A stretch of 7,235 nt of DNA from Thermoguttaceae bacterium (GTDB taxonomy: Bacteria > Planctomycetota > Planctomycetia > Pirellulales > Thermoguttaceae). The stretch's first letter is position 1; the number at the start of each line of letters is the position of its first letter. Of this stretch, positions 1-7,235 are shown in pieces. The translations under genes and the position numbers were made by a program. The stretch lies in the NCBI GenBank assembly GCA_017549085.1, contig JAFYVO010000210.1:1-7235 (forward strand). The letters are read 5' to 3'. The notes under the pieces were generated by a model that saw only the letters and a list, made by a program, of their open reading frames with translations, had not been told where the DNA came from and did not search any database.

Positions 1-2
1 GG

Positions 3-362
3 GAAAGAGGGATAAGCGGGGTAAACGGGAAAGAATCGGGGGATTGCGGCGGCGTCGCGGCGTCGGTCGGCGCGTCGTTGTTCAATCGACTCGAAGAGGT
101 CGCGGCGACGATTTGGGACGGCGTCGCGCGGTATCGGGCGCTTTTGTCGGCGACGGAGGACGTTCTCGGCGTTCAGATGAGCGGGAGCGGGACGGCGTTT
201 TTCGCGATTTACCCGAGCGAAGCGGCGGCGAACGAAGCGGCGGAAGCGCTGCGCCGAAAATGCGTCGACGGCGAAACGATCGCGGTCGCTCGAACGTTGC
301 GGACGACGTTTCGCTTTCAAACGCTCGGCTTCCCCCTTGAAGGAAAACGGGAGCGGAAATAA
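3..362 (+). CDS. ispE: IspE C-terminal part (4-diphosphocytidyl-2-C-methyl-D-erythritol kinase), cut by window start
   Basis: This is the C-terminal end of a GHMP-family kinase, most likely IspE, which phosphorylates CDP-methylerythritol with ATP in the cytoplasmic MEP pathway to isoprenoid precursors. The frame is open from position 3 with no stop before TAA at 360-362, so the true start lies outside the window; the TTG at 78 is internal. About 119 residues are visible. The segment LFNRLEEVAA, followed some 30 residues later by LGVQMSGSGTAFFAIYPSE, matches the GHMP C-terminal domain, where the SGSG glycine loop is conserved. The LFNRLE and VQMSGSGT wording resembles planctomycete IspE as I remember it. 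The ATP-binding N-terminal half is not visible, so another GHMP kinase cannot be fully excluded. The downstream spoVG supports IspE, since ispE and spoVG also lie near each other in Firmicutes. An intrinsic terminator follows 62 bases after the stop. Confidence 0.85.
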   Translation, partial: ERGISGVNGKESGDCGGVAASVGASLFNRLEEVAATIWDGVARYRALLSATEDVLGVQMSGSGTAFFAIYPSEAAANEAAEALRRKCVDGETIAVARTLRTTFRFQTLGFPLEGKRERK

Positions 363-423
363 AATTTGTCGCGTTTATTGGATTTTGTTTCGTCTTTCGG
401 TTGGGGATTGATTTCTATTGGCG

Positions 424-461
424 AGGCGCGTCTTGGAAAGAAGGCGCGCCTTTCTTTTTTT
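424..461 (+). terminator. Intrinsic terminator after ispE
   Basis: A perfect 7-bp stem AGGCGCG (424-430) pairs with CGCGCCT (445-451). Inside it TCTT (431-434) can pair with AAGA (438-441) around a GGA loop. A T-rich run (451-461, ten T and one C) follows directly. A GC-rich stem plus a U tract is the classic Rho-independent form, and its position suits the end of the ispE transcript. Confidence 0.8.
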
Positions 462-550
462 AAAATTTTGACGAAATTTTTCTTTTTTTTGTTGGCGTCG
501 CGTTGGAAACCGCATACCCAAAACGGACGCGTCTAATTATTAGGGCTCGT

Positions 551-586
551 CGACGGTTCGCGTTGGAAAACGACCGTCGGCCTTTT
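551..586 (+). other. Hairpin with short T run, terminator-like or structured leader of spoVG
   Basis: CGACGGT (551-557) pairs perfectly with ACCGTCG (573-579). Above a TCG bulge, an inner stem CGTT (561-564) / AACG (569-572) closes a GGAA loop, which fits the stable GNRA tetraloop form. Only four T follow (583-586), so termination would be weak. It could instead be a structured element in the spoVG leader, or the end of a small transcript from the ispE-spoVG spacer. Confidence 0.4.
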
Positions 587-689
587 CGAGCTTAGGGACG
601 TCGCGTTGATTAACGCTTTTTATTCGGCGCTCGTTTGGAGAGGAAAGAAAAGCGCGCGCCGCAACGACTTTATTATCGATTAGAATAAG

Positions 690-1124
690 ATGACGATAAC
701 GGAAATTCGGATTAAATTAATTGACGGCGATCATTCGCGCCAACGTTTGCGCGCCTTTTGTTCGATAACGTTCGACGCGGCGTTTGCGGTGCGCGATTTG
801 AAAATTTTGGAGGGAAATCAAGGTTATTTTATCGCGATGCCGAGCCGCAAGCTGGCGTTTCGCTGTCCGTCTTGCCGTCAAAAAAATTCCGTCGGGTCGA
901 ATTTTTGCAACTTTTGCGGCGCCGACTTGAAAGACGCTTCGGCCGCCGCCGTCGCCGGACTCGCGCCGCATAAACAATACGTCGACGTCGTTCATCCGAT
1001 CAATTCCGCTTGCCGCGAAGAGATTCATCGCGCTATCGTCGCCGCTTACGAAGAGGAGAAAATTCGCGCGCAAGAGCCGGGGTACGTGTCGGCTTACGAC
1101 GAGTATTTTGGAAACGAAGCGTAA
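690..1124 (+). CDS. spoVG: SpoVG family nucleic-acid-binding protein with zinc-ribbon insertion
   Basis: This 144-residue SpoVG-family protein is probably a small cytoplasmic DNA/RNA-binding regulator. The name comes from a Bacillus septation and sporulation role, which need not apply here. Residues 1-55 follow the family closely: ITEIRIKL at the start, LRAFCSITFD, FAVRDLKILEGNQGYFIAMPSRK. The fold resumes at 97-120 with the VVHPINSACREEIHRAIVAAY segment. Between them sits an insertion of about 40 residues absent from the usual short (about 95-residue) Firmicutes protein. It carries CPSC (59-62) and CNFC (73-76), a CxxC-N10-CxxC zinc ribbon. The C-terminus, PGYVSAYDEYF, matches planctomycete members as I recall them. 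The ATG at 690 gives the canonical N-terminus, but no Shine-Dalgarno sequence precedes it. The family call is firm; zinc binding is inferred from the cysteines. Confidence 0.93.
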   Translation: MTITEIRIKLIDGDHSRQRLRAFCSITFDAAFAVRDLKILEGNQGYFIAMPSRKLAFRCPSCRQKNSVGSNFCNFCGADLKDASAAAVAGLAPHKQYVDVVHPINSACREEIHRAIVAAYEEEKIRAQEPGYVSAYDEYFGNEA

Positions 1125-1178
1125 AATAGAGAAAATTGGTGAAACGGGCGGCTTTTAACGTCGCCGCGTTTTAGAGGG

Positions 1179-1228
1179 AAATCGGTCGAGCGTCGGGAAA
1201 TTTTGCTCCGAACGCGCGACCGATTTTT
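1179..1228 (+). terminator. Probable intrinsic terminator after spoVG
   Basis: A perfect 10-bp stem AAATCGGTCG (1179-1188) pairs with CGACCGATTT (1217-1226). It continues inward, past one mismatch, as GCGT (1190-1193) / ACGC (1212-1215), then CGG (1194-1196) / CCG (1208-1210) past a bulged A. Five T (1224-1228) close the structure, three of them in the stem. It starts 55 bases after the spoVG stop, where the transcript should end. The T run after the stem is short, so efficiency is uncertain. Confidence 0.6.
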
Positions 1229-1410
1229 CGTTGACGCTCGCGAAGGACGAAGCGGAAGGGAGCGACGAGGCGGCGTGTCGACTGCCAATTTGACGCCAAA
1301 CGAGGAAAAAACGGCGGCGGCGTTTCGAGCGGCGCGTCAAAAAAGCGCGACGGAATAAAAAAAACGCAAAAATCTCTTCTTTTTTTCTTTTTTTTGGAGC
1401 TTTTTAGAAG

Positions 1411-1445
1411 AAAAGACGCGTACTTTTCGAAAGAGAACGTCTTTT
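1411..1445 (+). other. Nested hairpin in the spoVG-groEL1 spacer
   Basis: AAAAGACG (1411-1418) pairs perfectly with CGTCTTTT (1438-1445). Within the loop, CTTT (1423-1426) pairs with AAAG (1430-1433) around TCG. It directly follows a T-rich tract (about 1379-1405). Read on the + strand, the 3' arm ends in four T, so it could act as a weak terminator; a structured RNA is equally possible. No gene assignment is made. Confidence 0.35.
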
Positions 1446-1653
1446 GGCGCCGAAATTGCAATAAAATAAGAAACGGCGTCGATACGACGTCGACGGCGCC
1501 GAAAAGGCGCGCCGCTTTCGACGAAGCGCGGTATTATTTGACCCGACGCGGCGAGCGTTCGTTTGGCAAAGTAGGTAAAACGAATGCGAACAAGCGCCTT
1601 GTTTGGCGGCTTTCGTCGAAATGAAAAGAAAATAACGAAGCGCGCGGCGGCGT

Positions 1654-1700
1654 TCGAAAACGCGTTTTCGACGTTTAAAACGTTAAGAACGACGTAAAAT
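1654..1700. promoter_or_regulatory. Palindromes and candidate -10 box upstream of groEL1
   Basis: Two adjoining perfect palindromes lie here: TCGAAAACGCGTTTTCGA (1654-1671, 18 bp) and ACGTTT-A-AAACGT (1671-1683). They share base 1671. TAAAAT (1695-1700) matches five of six bases of the sigma-70 -10 consensus. The best -35 is TTTAAA (1674-1679), with a short 15-base gap, so the promoter call is weak. If TAAAAT is the -10, the second palindrome covers the -35 region, where a repressor or activator could act. This is inference from position and symmetry. Confidence 0.4.
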
Positions 1701-1742
1701 CGAAAACGTCGCGCAATTCGACCAAAAACCGATCTCAATATT

Positions 1743-1749
1743 AAAGGAG
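1743..1749 (+). promoter_or_regulatory. Ribosome binding site of groEL1
   Basis: AAAGGAG lies 9 bases before the GTG at 1759. It decides the GTG start, which also gives the usual MAKK N-terminus of GroEL. Confidence 0.85.
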
Positions 1750-1758
1750 AATTCCGCA

Positions 1759-3420
1759 GTGGCAAAGAAAATGTCGTTCGATGACGCCGCGCGCCGGCCG
1801 ATCGCCGAGGGCGTCGCCAAATTGGCTCGCGCCGTGAAAAGCACCTTGGGCCCCCGCGGTCGCAACGTCGTTTTGGATAAAGGTTGGGGCGCCCCGAAAG
1901 TTACCAAAGACGGCGTTACCGTCGCCGAAGACGTCGCGCTCGAAGACCCGGAAGAAAACTTGGGCGCGCAACTGGTGAAGGAAGCCGCGTCGAAAACGAA
2001 CACCGTCGCCGGCGACGGCACCACCACCGCGACCGTTTTGGCCGAAGCGATCTACTTCGAAGGCCTTAAAATGGTCGCCGCGGGCGCCGACCCGATGGCT
2101 CTTTCGCGCGGGATTCAAAAAGCGGCGGCGCTCGTCGGCGAATACGTCGACAAGCTCGCGACTCCGGTCAGCGACAAGAGCCGCAAGGAAATCGCGCAAG
2201 TCGCGACGATCGCCGGGAACAACGATACGTCGATCGGTCAAATCTTGGCCGACGCGTTCGTCAAAGTCGGTAAAAACGGCGTTATCACCGTCGAAGAAGG
2301 GAAGCAAGCCGAGACTTACGTCGACGTCGTCGAAGGGATGCAATTCGACCGCGGCTACCTCTCCCCGCACTTCGTCACCAACGCCGACGACCAAAAAGTC
2401 GAACTCGACGACGCGCTCGTTCTCGTCTTCGAAGACAAAATTTCGACGGTCAAATCGTTGGTTCCGCTCCTCGAAGCGATCAGCAAGCAAAGCAAACCGC
2501 TCTTCATCGTCGCCGAAGACGTCGAAGGCGAAGCGCTCGCGACGCTCGTCGTCAACAAGATGCGCGGCGTCCTCCAAGTTTGCGCGGTCAAAGCGCCGGG
2601 TTACGGCGAACGCCGCAAGGCGATGCTCGGCGACATCGCGGTTCTGACCGGCGCGACCGCCGTCTACAAAGACCTCGGCGTCCAACTCGACGCGGTCAAA
2701 ATCGCCGACCTCGGTAAAGCGAAGAAAATCGTCGTTACCGGCGACTCGACGACGATCGTCAACGGCGGCGGCAAGAAAGACGAAATCGAAGCGCGCGTCG
2801 CTCAAATTCGCGCCGAAATCGAAACGACGACCAGCTCTTACGATAAAGAAAAGCTCCAAGAACGCCTCGCGAAACTCGCCGGCGGCGTCGCTCGCATCAA
2901 CGTCGGCGCGGCGACCGAATCGGAGCTGAAAGAACGCAAATACCTCTTCGAAGACGCGCAAGCGGCGACGAAAGCGGCGTTGGACGAAGGCGTCGTCCCG
3001 GGCGGCGGCGTCGCGCTCCTTCGCGCGGCGGACGCGTTGACCGACGTCGAAACGGTCGGCGACGAACAATACGGCGTCCAAAGCGTCAAACGCGCGCTCG
3101 AAGCGCCGATTCGCGAAATCGCCAAGAACGCCGGTATCGAAGGCGCGGTCGTCGTCAACCGCATTCGCCAAATGACCGGTAAAAACGACGGTTACGACGC
3201 CGACAAAGATTCGTACTGCGACCTCGTCGAAGCGGGCGTCATCGACCCGGCGAAAGTCGTTCGCACCGCGCTGCAAAACGCTTCGAGCGTCGCCGCGCTC
3301 CTCCTCACCACCTCCTGCCTCCTGACGGAAATTCCGAAAGAAGAACCGGCCGCTCCGGATCCGAACGCGATGGGCGGTATGGGCGGCGGTATGCCGGGTA
3401 TGGGCGGAATGGGCTTCTAG
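1759..3420 (+). CDS. groEL: GroEL1, 60 kDa chaperonin with GGM-rich tail
   Basis: This is a group I chaperonin subunit of 553 residues (E. coli GroEL has 548). The family forms double heptamer rings in the cytoplasm that enclose unfolded proteins under a GroES lid in an ATP-driven cycle. Nucleotide-site motifs are intact: [10 protein letters not shown] near 30, TKDG with Asp51, GDGTTT with Asp86, and the catalytic aspartate Asp399 in FEDAQAAT, followed by PGGGVALL. The apical domain has [13 protein letters not shown] (193-205), with His204 where E. coli has Tyr203, a substrate-binding position. The GroES and substrate helices ([24 protein letters not shown]) are conserved. The C-terminus is a Met/Gly tail with GGM repeats (539-553) that would line the chamber floor. 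It has a GTG start and a strong ribosome binding site. groES follows 208 bases after the stop. Its base use matches its neighbours, with no sign of transfer. Confidence 0.98.
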   Translation: MAKKMSFDDAARRPIAEGVAKLARAVKSTLGPRGRNVVLDKGWGAPKVTKDGVTVAEDVALEDPEENLGAQLVKEAASKTNTVAGDGTTTATVLAEAIYFEGLKMVAAGADPMALSRGIQKAAALVGEYVDKLATPVSDKSRKEIAQVATIAGNNDTSIGQILADAFVKVGKNGVITVEEGKQAETYVDVVEGMQFDRGYLSPHFVTNADDQKVELDDALVLVFEDKISTVKSLVPLLEAISKQSKPLFIVAEDVEGEALATLVVNKMRGVLQVCAVKAPGYGERRKAMLGDIAVLTGATAVYKDLGVQLDAVKIADLGKAKKIVVTGDSTTIVNGGGKKDEIEARVAQIRAEIETTTSSYDKEKLQERLAKLAGGVARINVGAATESELKERKYLFEDAQAATKAALDEGVVPGGGVALLRAADALTDVETVGDEQYGVQSVKRALEAPIREIAKNAGIEGAVVVNRIRQMTGKNDGYDADKDSYCDLVEAGVIDPAKVVRTALQNASSVAALLLTTSCLLTEIPKEEPAAPDPNAMGGMGGGMPGMGGMGF

Positions 3421-3477
3421 TCCGTTAAACGCCGACCGAAAAAGGTTGAAACGAACGCCTCCGCGCCGTCTTGGCGG

Positions 3478-3506
3478 TTGTCGGGGGCGGGCGATAAATA
3501 TAAAAT
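3478..3506 (+). promoter_or_regulatory. Candidate sigma-70-like promoter for groES
   Basis: TTGTCG (3478-3483) and TAAAAT (3501-3506) are 17 bases apart, matching four and five of six consensus bases. Transcription would start near 3513, about 115 bases before groES. TATAAA (3499-3504) overlaps the -10. It would allow groES-groEL2 to be expressed apart from groEL1. Chance matches in this A/T island are possible. Confidence 0.35.
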
Positions 3507-3594
3507 GAAAGCGGCGCCGCTCTTGCCGAAGTCGACGAAAGCGGCGGCCCGTTCGCGAAACGCGCTTTGGAGCGCCGCTCGCGCTTAAATTTGA

Positions 3595-3615
3595 CAATAT
3601 ACATATAATATATTG
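3595..3615. promoter_or_regulatory. Inverted repeat CAATATA-N7-TATATTG before groES
   Basis: CAATATA (3595-3601) and TATATTG (3609-3615) form a perfect 7-bp inverted repeat around a 7-base centre. It lies within an A/T-only island just before the groES ribosome binding site, in an otherwise GC-rich locus. A perfect TATAAT (3604-3609) overlaps its centre and right arm. It could be an operator or a melting-prone RNA element at the ribosome binding site. No known operator family was recognised; it is not CIRCE. Confidence 0.4.
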
Positions 3616-3621
3616 AAAGGA
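3616..3621 (+). promoter_or_regulatory. Ribosome binding site of groES
   Basis: AAAGGA lies 7 bases before the ATG at 3629 and directly follows the right arm of the A/T inverted repeat. Confidence 0.8.
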
Positions 3622-3628
3622 CGTTAAC

Positions 3629-3943
3629 ATGAACGCTAAGAAAAACCTCAATCTGAAACCGTTGGAAGACCGCGTCGTCGTCGAACCGATGGAAGCCGAA
3701 GAAATGACCGCCGGCGGTCTCTACCTTCCGGACGCCGCGAAAGAAAAACCGCAACGCGGCGTCGTCGTCGCGGCCGGTTGCGGTCGTCTCCTTGACAACG
3801 GCGAACGCGCCGCGATGAACGTCGCGGTCGGCGACGAAGTCATTTACGGCAAATACTCCGGTTCCGACGTCGAAGTCGACGGCGTTCAATACAAGATTTT
3901 GCGTGAAAGCGACGTCCTCGCCAAGGTCGTCAAAACCGCTTGA
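3629..3943 (+). CDS. groES: GroES, 10 kDa co-chaperonin
   Basis: GroES forms a heptameric lid that caps the GroEL ring and triggers release of substrate into the closed chamber. The protein has 104 residues, a little longer than E. coli GroES (97), through an N-terminal MNAKKN extension. [12 protein letters not shown] (9-20) is the classic first strand. The mobile loop spans about 22-41 and includes [15 protein letters not shown]. Its GroEL-contacting tripeptide is Leu31-Tyr32-Leu33, where E. coli has Ile-Val-Leu. [12 protein letters not shown] (67-78) and the ending [13 protein letters not shown] are typical. It lies 208 bases after groEL1 and 104 bases before groEL2, and would serve both chaperonins if no other groES exists in the genome. 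The ATG and AAAGGA site fix the start. Confidence 0.98.
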   Translation: MNAKKNLNLKPLEDRVVVEPMEAEEMTAGGLYLPDAAKEKPQRGVVVAAGCGRLLDNGERAAMNVAVGDEVIYGKYSGSDVEVDGVQYKILRESDVLAKVVKTA

Positions 3944-3960
3944 TTTTTCGCGGTCGCCGA

Positions 3961-4005
3961 CGTTTCGCTCTCTCGGCGCTCGACGTTAGCGTCGAGGGCG
4001 GAACG
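3961..4005 (+). other. Intergenic hairpin between groES and groEL2
   Basis: The outer stem CGTTTCGC (3961-3968) pairs with GCGGAACG (3998-4005) with one G-U pair. The inner stem CTCGACG (3979-3985) / CGTCGAG (3990-3996) is perfect and closes a TTAG loop; a 10-base bulge lies on the left. CGATTTT follows, a short T run. It may be a partial terminator or an mRNA-processing or stability element that sets groES against groEL2 levels. No promoter was recognised between the hairpin and groEL2. Confidence 0.5.
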
Positions 4006-4033
4006 CGATTTTAACCGAATATAGCGTTTATAT

Positions 4034-5655
<1,622 letters not shown>

Positions 5656-5733
5656 TTTTGACGGTCGACTAAAATCGCCGCGTTCGTTCCGCTTGAATTA
5701 GCGAGCGAGCGCGAGCGACGGTCGACGCAAACG

Positions 5734-5767
5734 ACGGGCGGTCGGCGAAAGCGGGGCGCCCGTTTTT
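5734..5767 (+). terminator. Intrinsic terminator after groEL2
   Basis: ACGGGCG (5734-5740) pairs perfectly with CGCCCGT (5757-5763), and five T (5763-5767) follow. The loop holds GCGAAAGC, a possible small GNRA hairpin. It lies 78 bases after the groEL2 stop and probably separates the chaperonin transcript from dnaJ. A second, weaker pairing TCCGG (5767-5771) / CCGGA (5795-5799) follows. Confidence 0.8.
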
Positions 5768-5841
5768 CCGGATGCAACGCGCGAAGACGCGAAACCGGAC
5801 GGCGCGAACGACTTGCGGTTAAGGTCGCGAGGCGCGCGCTC

Positions 5842-5876
5842 TTTTTCGACGTTTCGAATCGCGGCGCGTCGAAAAA
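5842..5876. promoter_or_regulatory. 10-bp inverted repeat upstream of dnaJ
   Basis: TTTTTCGACG (5842-5851) and CGTCGAAAAA (5867-5876) form a perfect 10-bp inverted repeat with a 15-base centre, ending 54 bases before dnaJ. The left arm is part of TTTTCGACGTTT (5843-5854), which also occurs upstream of groEL1 (1665-1676). It could be an operator for dnaJ. As RNA it would fold into a hairpin, but the A-rich 3' arm does not suit a + strand terminator. Confidence 0.4.
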
Positions 5877-5930
5877 AATAACGACGAAAAGTAAACGCGG
5901 AAAATTTAACGCTGCAATATCAAAAAGAAA

Positions 5931-7133
5931 ATGGCCGAAGTCGACTATTACGAAGTTCTAGGAATCGAACGGACGGCGTCCGAAAAGGAAATTTCGACGG
6001 CGTACCGCAAAGCCGCGATGAAGTACCATCCCGACCGCAACCCCGGCGACGAGGAAGCGGTCGCGAAGTTTAAACTTTGCGCCGAAGCGTTCGAGGTCTT
6101 GAACGACAAAGAGAAGCGGAGCATTTACGACCGTTACGGGAAAGCCGGGCTCGACGGCGCGGGCGCCGGAGGCGGTTTTCAGGACGTCGGCGATATTTTC
6201 GGCGCGTTCGGCGATATGTTCGGCGGTTTCGGCGATATGTTCGGCTCCTTCTTTGGCGGCGGAGGGGGCGCTCGCGTTCAGCAGGGCGCGGACGTGCAGT
6301 GCGCCGTTACGCTCGACTTGCGCGAGGCGGCCAAGGGCGCGAAAAAAGAAATTCGCTTCCGTCGACGCGAAGTTTGCCCGACTTGCGAAGGTTCCGGCGC
6401 GCGTCCCGGGACGAAACCGGAGACCTGCCGTTTTTGCGGCGGGCGCGGTCGCGTTCAACAGTCGACCGGCGTTTTCTCGATTCAAACCGTCTGTCCGAAG
6501 TGCGGCGGGCGCGGGACGACGATCGCCGAGCCTTGCGGCGATTGTCGCGGTTCAGGGTTGAAAGCGACGGAAGTCGTTCGCGAAATTCTCGTTCCGGCCG
6601 GCGTCGACGCGGGGACGCGCTTGCGTCTGCAAGGCGAAGGGGAGCGGAGCCCGAACGGCGGCCCGCCCGGCGACTGTTACGTCTTTGTTCAAATCAAACG
6701 GCACCCGCTTTTCCGGCGCGAAGGTCAAGACTTGATCTGCCAAATTCCGATCGGGTACGCGCAGGCGGCGCTTGGCGCCGAGATCGAAGCGCCGACGCTC
6801 GACGGGCCGGAAAAAATCAAGATCGCGCCCGGAACGCAAAACGGCGACGTCGTTCGCTTGAAGGGCCGAGGGATGCCGACCCCGCGCCGCAACGCCGTCG
6901 GCGACTTGATCGTTCAGTTTTATATCGAGACGCCGACGAAACTGACGCCGGAACACGAAGCGATTTTGCGCAAGCTCGCGGAGATCGAAGGAGACGCGGT
7001 AACGCCGCAGCGGAAGTCGTTCTGCTCGAAGTTGAAGGATTTTTTCGACGATCTCTTCGCCGACGACAAAGATAAAGAGAAAAAAAGCGGCGAAGAGAAA
7101 AAGAAAGAAAAGACGGAAGATAACGGAAATTGA
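5931..7133 (+). CDS. dnaJ: DnaJ (Hsp40), type I J-domain co-chaperone
   Basis: DnaJ binds unfolded proteins and stimulates the DnaK ATPase in the cytoplasm. The 400 residues show the full type I order. The J domain (about 4-70) starts [12 protein letters not shown] and carries the essential HPD at 33-35. A Gly/Phe region (77-114) includes three near-identical GD(I/M)FGxF repeats. The zinc domain has four CxxCxGxG motifs: CPTCEGSG (149), CRFCGGRG (166), CPKCGGRG (188), CGDCRGSG (202). The C-terminal substrate domains (about 210-340) include [24 protein letters not shown]. The end is a highly charged Lys/Asp/Glu tail (about 378-400), longer than the E. coli end. The ATG at 5931 gives the standard N-terminus, yet no Shine-Dalgarno sequence precedes it, only CAATATCAAAAAGAAA. 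It has its own upstream region after the groEL2 terminator, so it is probably transcribed separately. Confidence 0.98.
   Translation: MAEVDYYEVLGIERTASEKEISTAYRKAAMKYHPDRNPGDEEAVAKFKLCAEAFEVLNDKEKRSIYDRYGKAGLDGAGAGGGFQDVGDIFGAFGDMFGGFGDMFGSFFGGGGGARVQQGADVQCAVTLDLREAAKGAKKEIRFRRREVCPTCEGSGARPGTKPETCRFCGGRGRVQQSTGVFSIQTVCPKCGGRGTTIAEPCGDCRGSGLKATEVVREILVPAGVDAGTRLRLQGEGERSPNGGPPGDCYVFVQIKRHPLFRREGQDLICQIPIGYAQAALGAEIEAPTLDGPEKIKIAPGTQNGDVVRLKGRGMPTPRRNAVGDLIVQFYIETPTKLTPEHEAILRKLAEIEGDAVTPQRKSFCSKLKDFFDDLFADDKDKEKKSGEEKKKEKTEDNGN
6189..6251 (+). repeat. Three tandem 21-base repeats within the dnaJ Gly/Phe region
   Basis: Three consecutive 21-base units start at 6189, 6210 and 6231 and encode [14 protein letters not shown] and GDMFGSF. 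The second and third begin with the same 15 bases. The Gly/Phe linker of DnaJ tolerates length change, and in-frame units like these can expand or contract by slippage. Confidence 0.85.
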
Positions 7134-7166
7134 CGCGGTCCGGTAAAATAGGCAAACTTGACCGCG
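7134..7166 (+). other. Hairpin directly after dnaJ
   Basis: CGCGGTC (7134-7140), directly after the dnaJ stop codon, pairs perfectly with GACCGCG (7160-7166) across a 19-base loop. No T run follows, so it is not a classic intrinsic terminator. The remaining bases to 7235 include GAAAGGACG (7206-7214), which could be a ribosome binding site for a gene starting outside the window. No reading frame can be assigned there. Confidence 0.35.
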
Positions 7167-7235
7167 CCGCGTCGACGGCGCCCTAAATTGCGGCGACGCG
7201 TTCGAAGAAAGGACGGCGAACGGGAGAGGACGACC

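Larger units (their letters stand above)
363..689. other. Non-coding spacer between ispE and spoVG
   Basis: These 327 bases hold no credible reading frame. They contain the ispE terminator (424-461), an A/T-rich stretch (about 451-490), two copies of the 12-mer TCGCGTTGGAAA (498-509 and 558-569), and a hairpin at 551-579. The spoVG promoter should lie here. TATTAT (671-676) and TAGAAT (681-686) resemble a -10 box, but I find no matching -35, so no promoter is called. No tRNA fold was recognised. Confidence 0.6.
1125..1758. other. Long spacer between spoVG and groEL1
   Basis: These 634 bases hold no protein gene I can support; open frames on both strands are rich in Arg, Lys and Phe and show no family signature. 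In order the spacer has the spoVG terminator (1179-1228), an A run followed by long T runs (about 1358-1405), a nested hairpin (1411-1445), TAAAAT at 1462-1467, and the palindromes before groEL1 (1654-1683). Its length and structure would fit a regulatory region or a small RNA gene, but no known RNA family was recognised. Confidence 0.55.

Noticed and set aside
1394..1624. 76-codon open frame with TTG start in the spoVG-groEL1 spacer
   Set aside because: No ribosome binding site, no family signature, and base use unlike the neighbouring genes. It runs through hairpins and A/T tracts.
1690..1711. Inverted repeat CGACGT-N10-ACGTCG before groEL1
   Set aside because: The arms are only 6 bp of the commonest words in this DNA, so chance pairing is likely.
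1337..1765. 142-codon minus-strand frame in the spoVG-groEL1 spacer
   Set aside because: The translation is low-complexity (Arg, Phe, Lys), it overlaps the groEL1 start, and no domain is visible.
3591..3609. TTGACA and TATAAT, both perfect consensus, before groES
   Set aside because: They are only 7 bases apart, so they cannot be the -35 and -10 of one promoter. TATAAT alone would leave a leader of about 13 bases and has no good -35 near 3581.
1741..3651. 636-codon open frame on the minus strand opposite groEL1
   Set aside because: It is in register with the groEL1 codons, so it stays open simply because groEL1 avoids TTA, CTA and TCA codons. Its translation is Arg/Phe/Asp-rich without a recognisable domain, while groEL1 is certain.
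6077..7075. 332-codon + strand frame overlapping dnaJ
   Set aside because: It is an Arg/Ser-rich shadow of dnaJ caused by the CpG-rich codons; dnaJ motifs are complete in the other frame.
7158..7235. Open frame from TTG at 7158 to the window end
   Set aside because: It is too short and Arg-rich, other frames are also open near the end, and no start or family can be decided. A grpE or other gene may follow outside the window.

Overview
The window is GC-rich and very CpG-rich, and every convincing gene lies on the + strand. It reads as a chromosomal housekeeping and stress locus of a bacterium, most likely a planctomycete (Planctomycetota). The phylum call is an inference. It rests on a SpoVG protein with a four-cysteine zinc-ribbon insertion and a PGYV...Y-D-Y C-terminus, on a neighbouring IspE C-terminus of the type I recall from planctomycetes, and on a duplicated groEL around one groES followed by dnaJ. 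No mobile element, CRISPR array, rRNA or tRNA was recognised.

Layout. Positions 3-362 are the 3' end of ispE (isoprenoid precursor kinase), cut by the window edge and followed by an intrinsic terminator at 424-461. Positions 363-689 are non-coding, with that terminator and a second hairpin. Positions 690-1124 are spoVG with the zinc-ribbon insertion, followed by a terminator-like hairpin at 1179-1228. Positions 1125-1758 are a 634-base spacer without a credible gene; it holds A/T tracts, hairpins and two adjacent palindromes just upstream of groEL1. Then come groEL1 (1759-3420, GTG start, GGM-rich tail), groES (3629-3943), groEL2 (4048-5655, GTG start, no GGM tail), a strong terminator (5734-5767), dnaJ (5931-7133), and about 100 bases of downstream spacer.

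How the genes work together. GroES is the co-chaperonin lid for the GroEL folding chamber. The two GroELs keep the catalytic aspartates but differ in the chamber-floor tail, which suggests specialised folding chambers sharing one lid. DnaJ delivers unfolded proteins to DnaK, which is not in this window. No CIRCE operator (the HrcA site) was seen. Instead, CGACGTTT recurs 77-83 bases upstream of groEL1, groEL2 and dnaJ, and perfect palindromes or inverted repeats lie upstream of groEL1, groES and dnaJ. Together these suggest a different and possibly undescribed heat-shock control. I found no wholly new gene system; the most unusual items are the zinc-ribbon SpoVG, the asymmetric GroEL pair and the candidate regulatory repeats.
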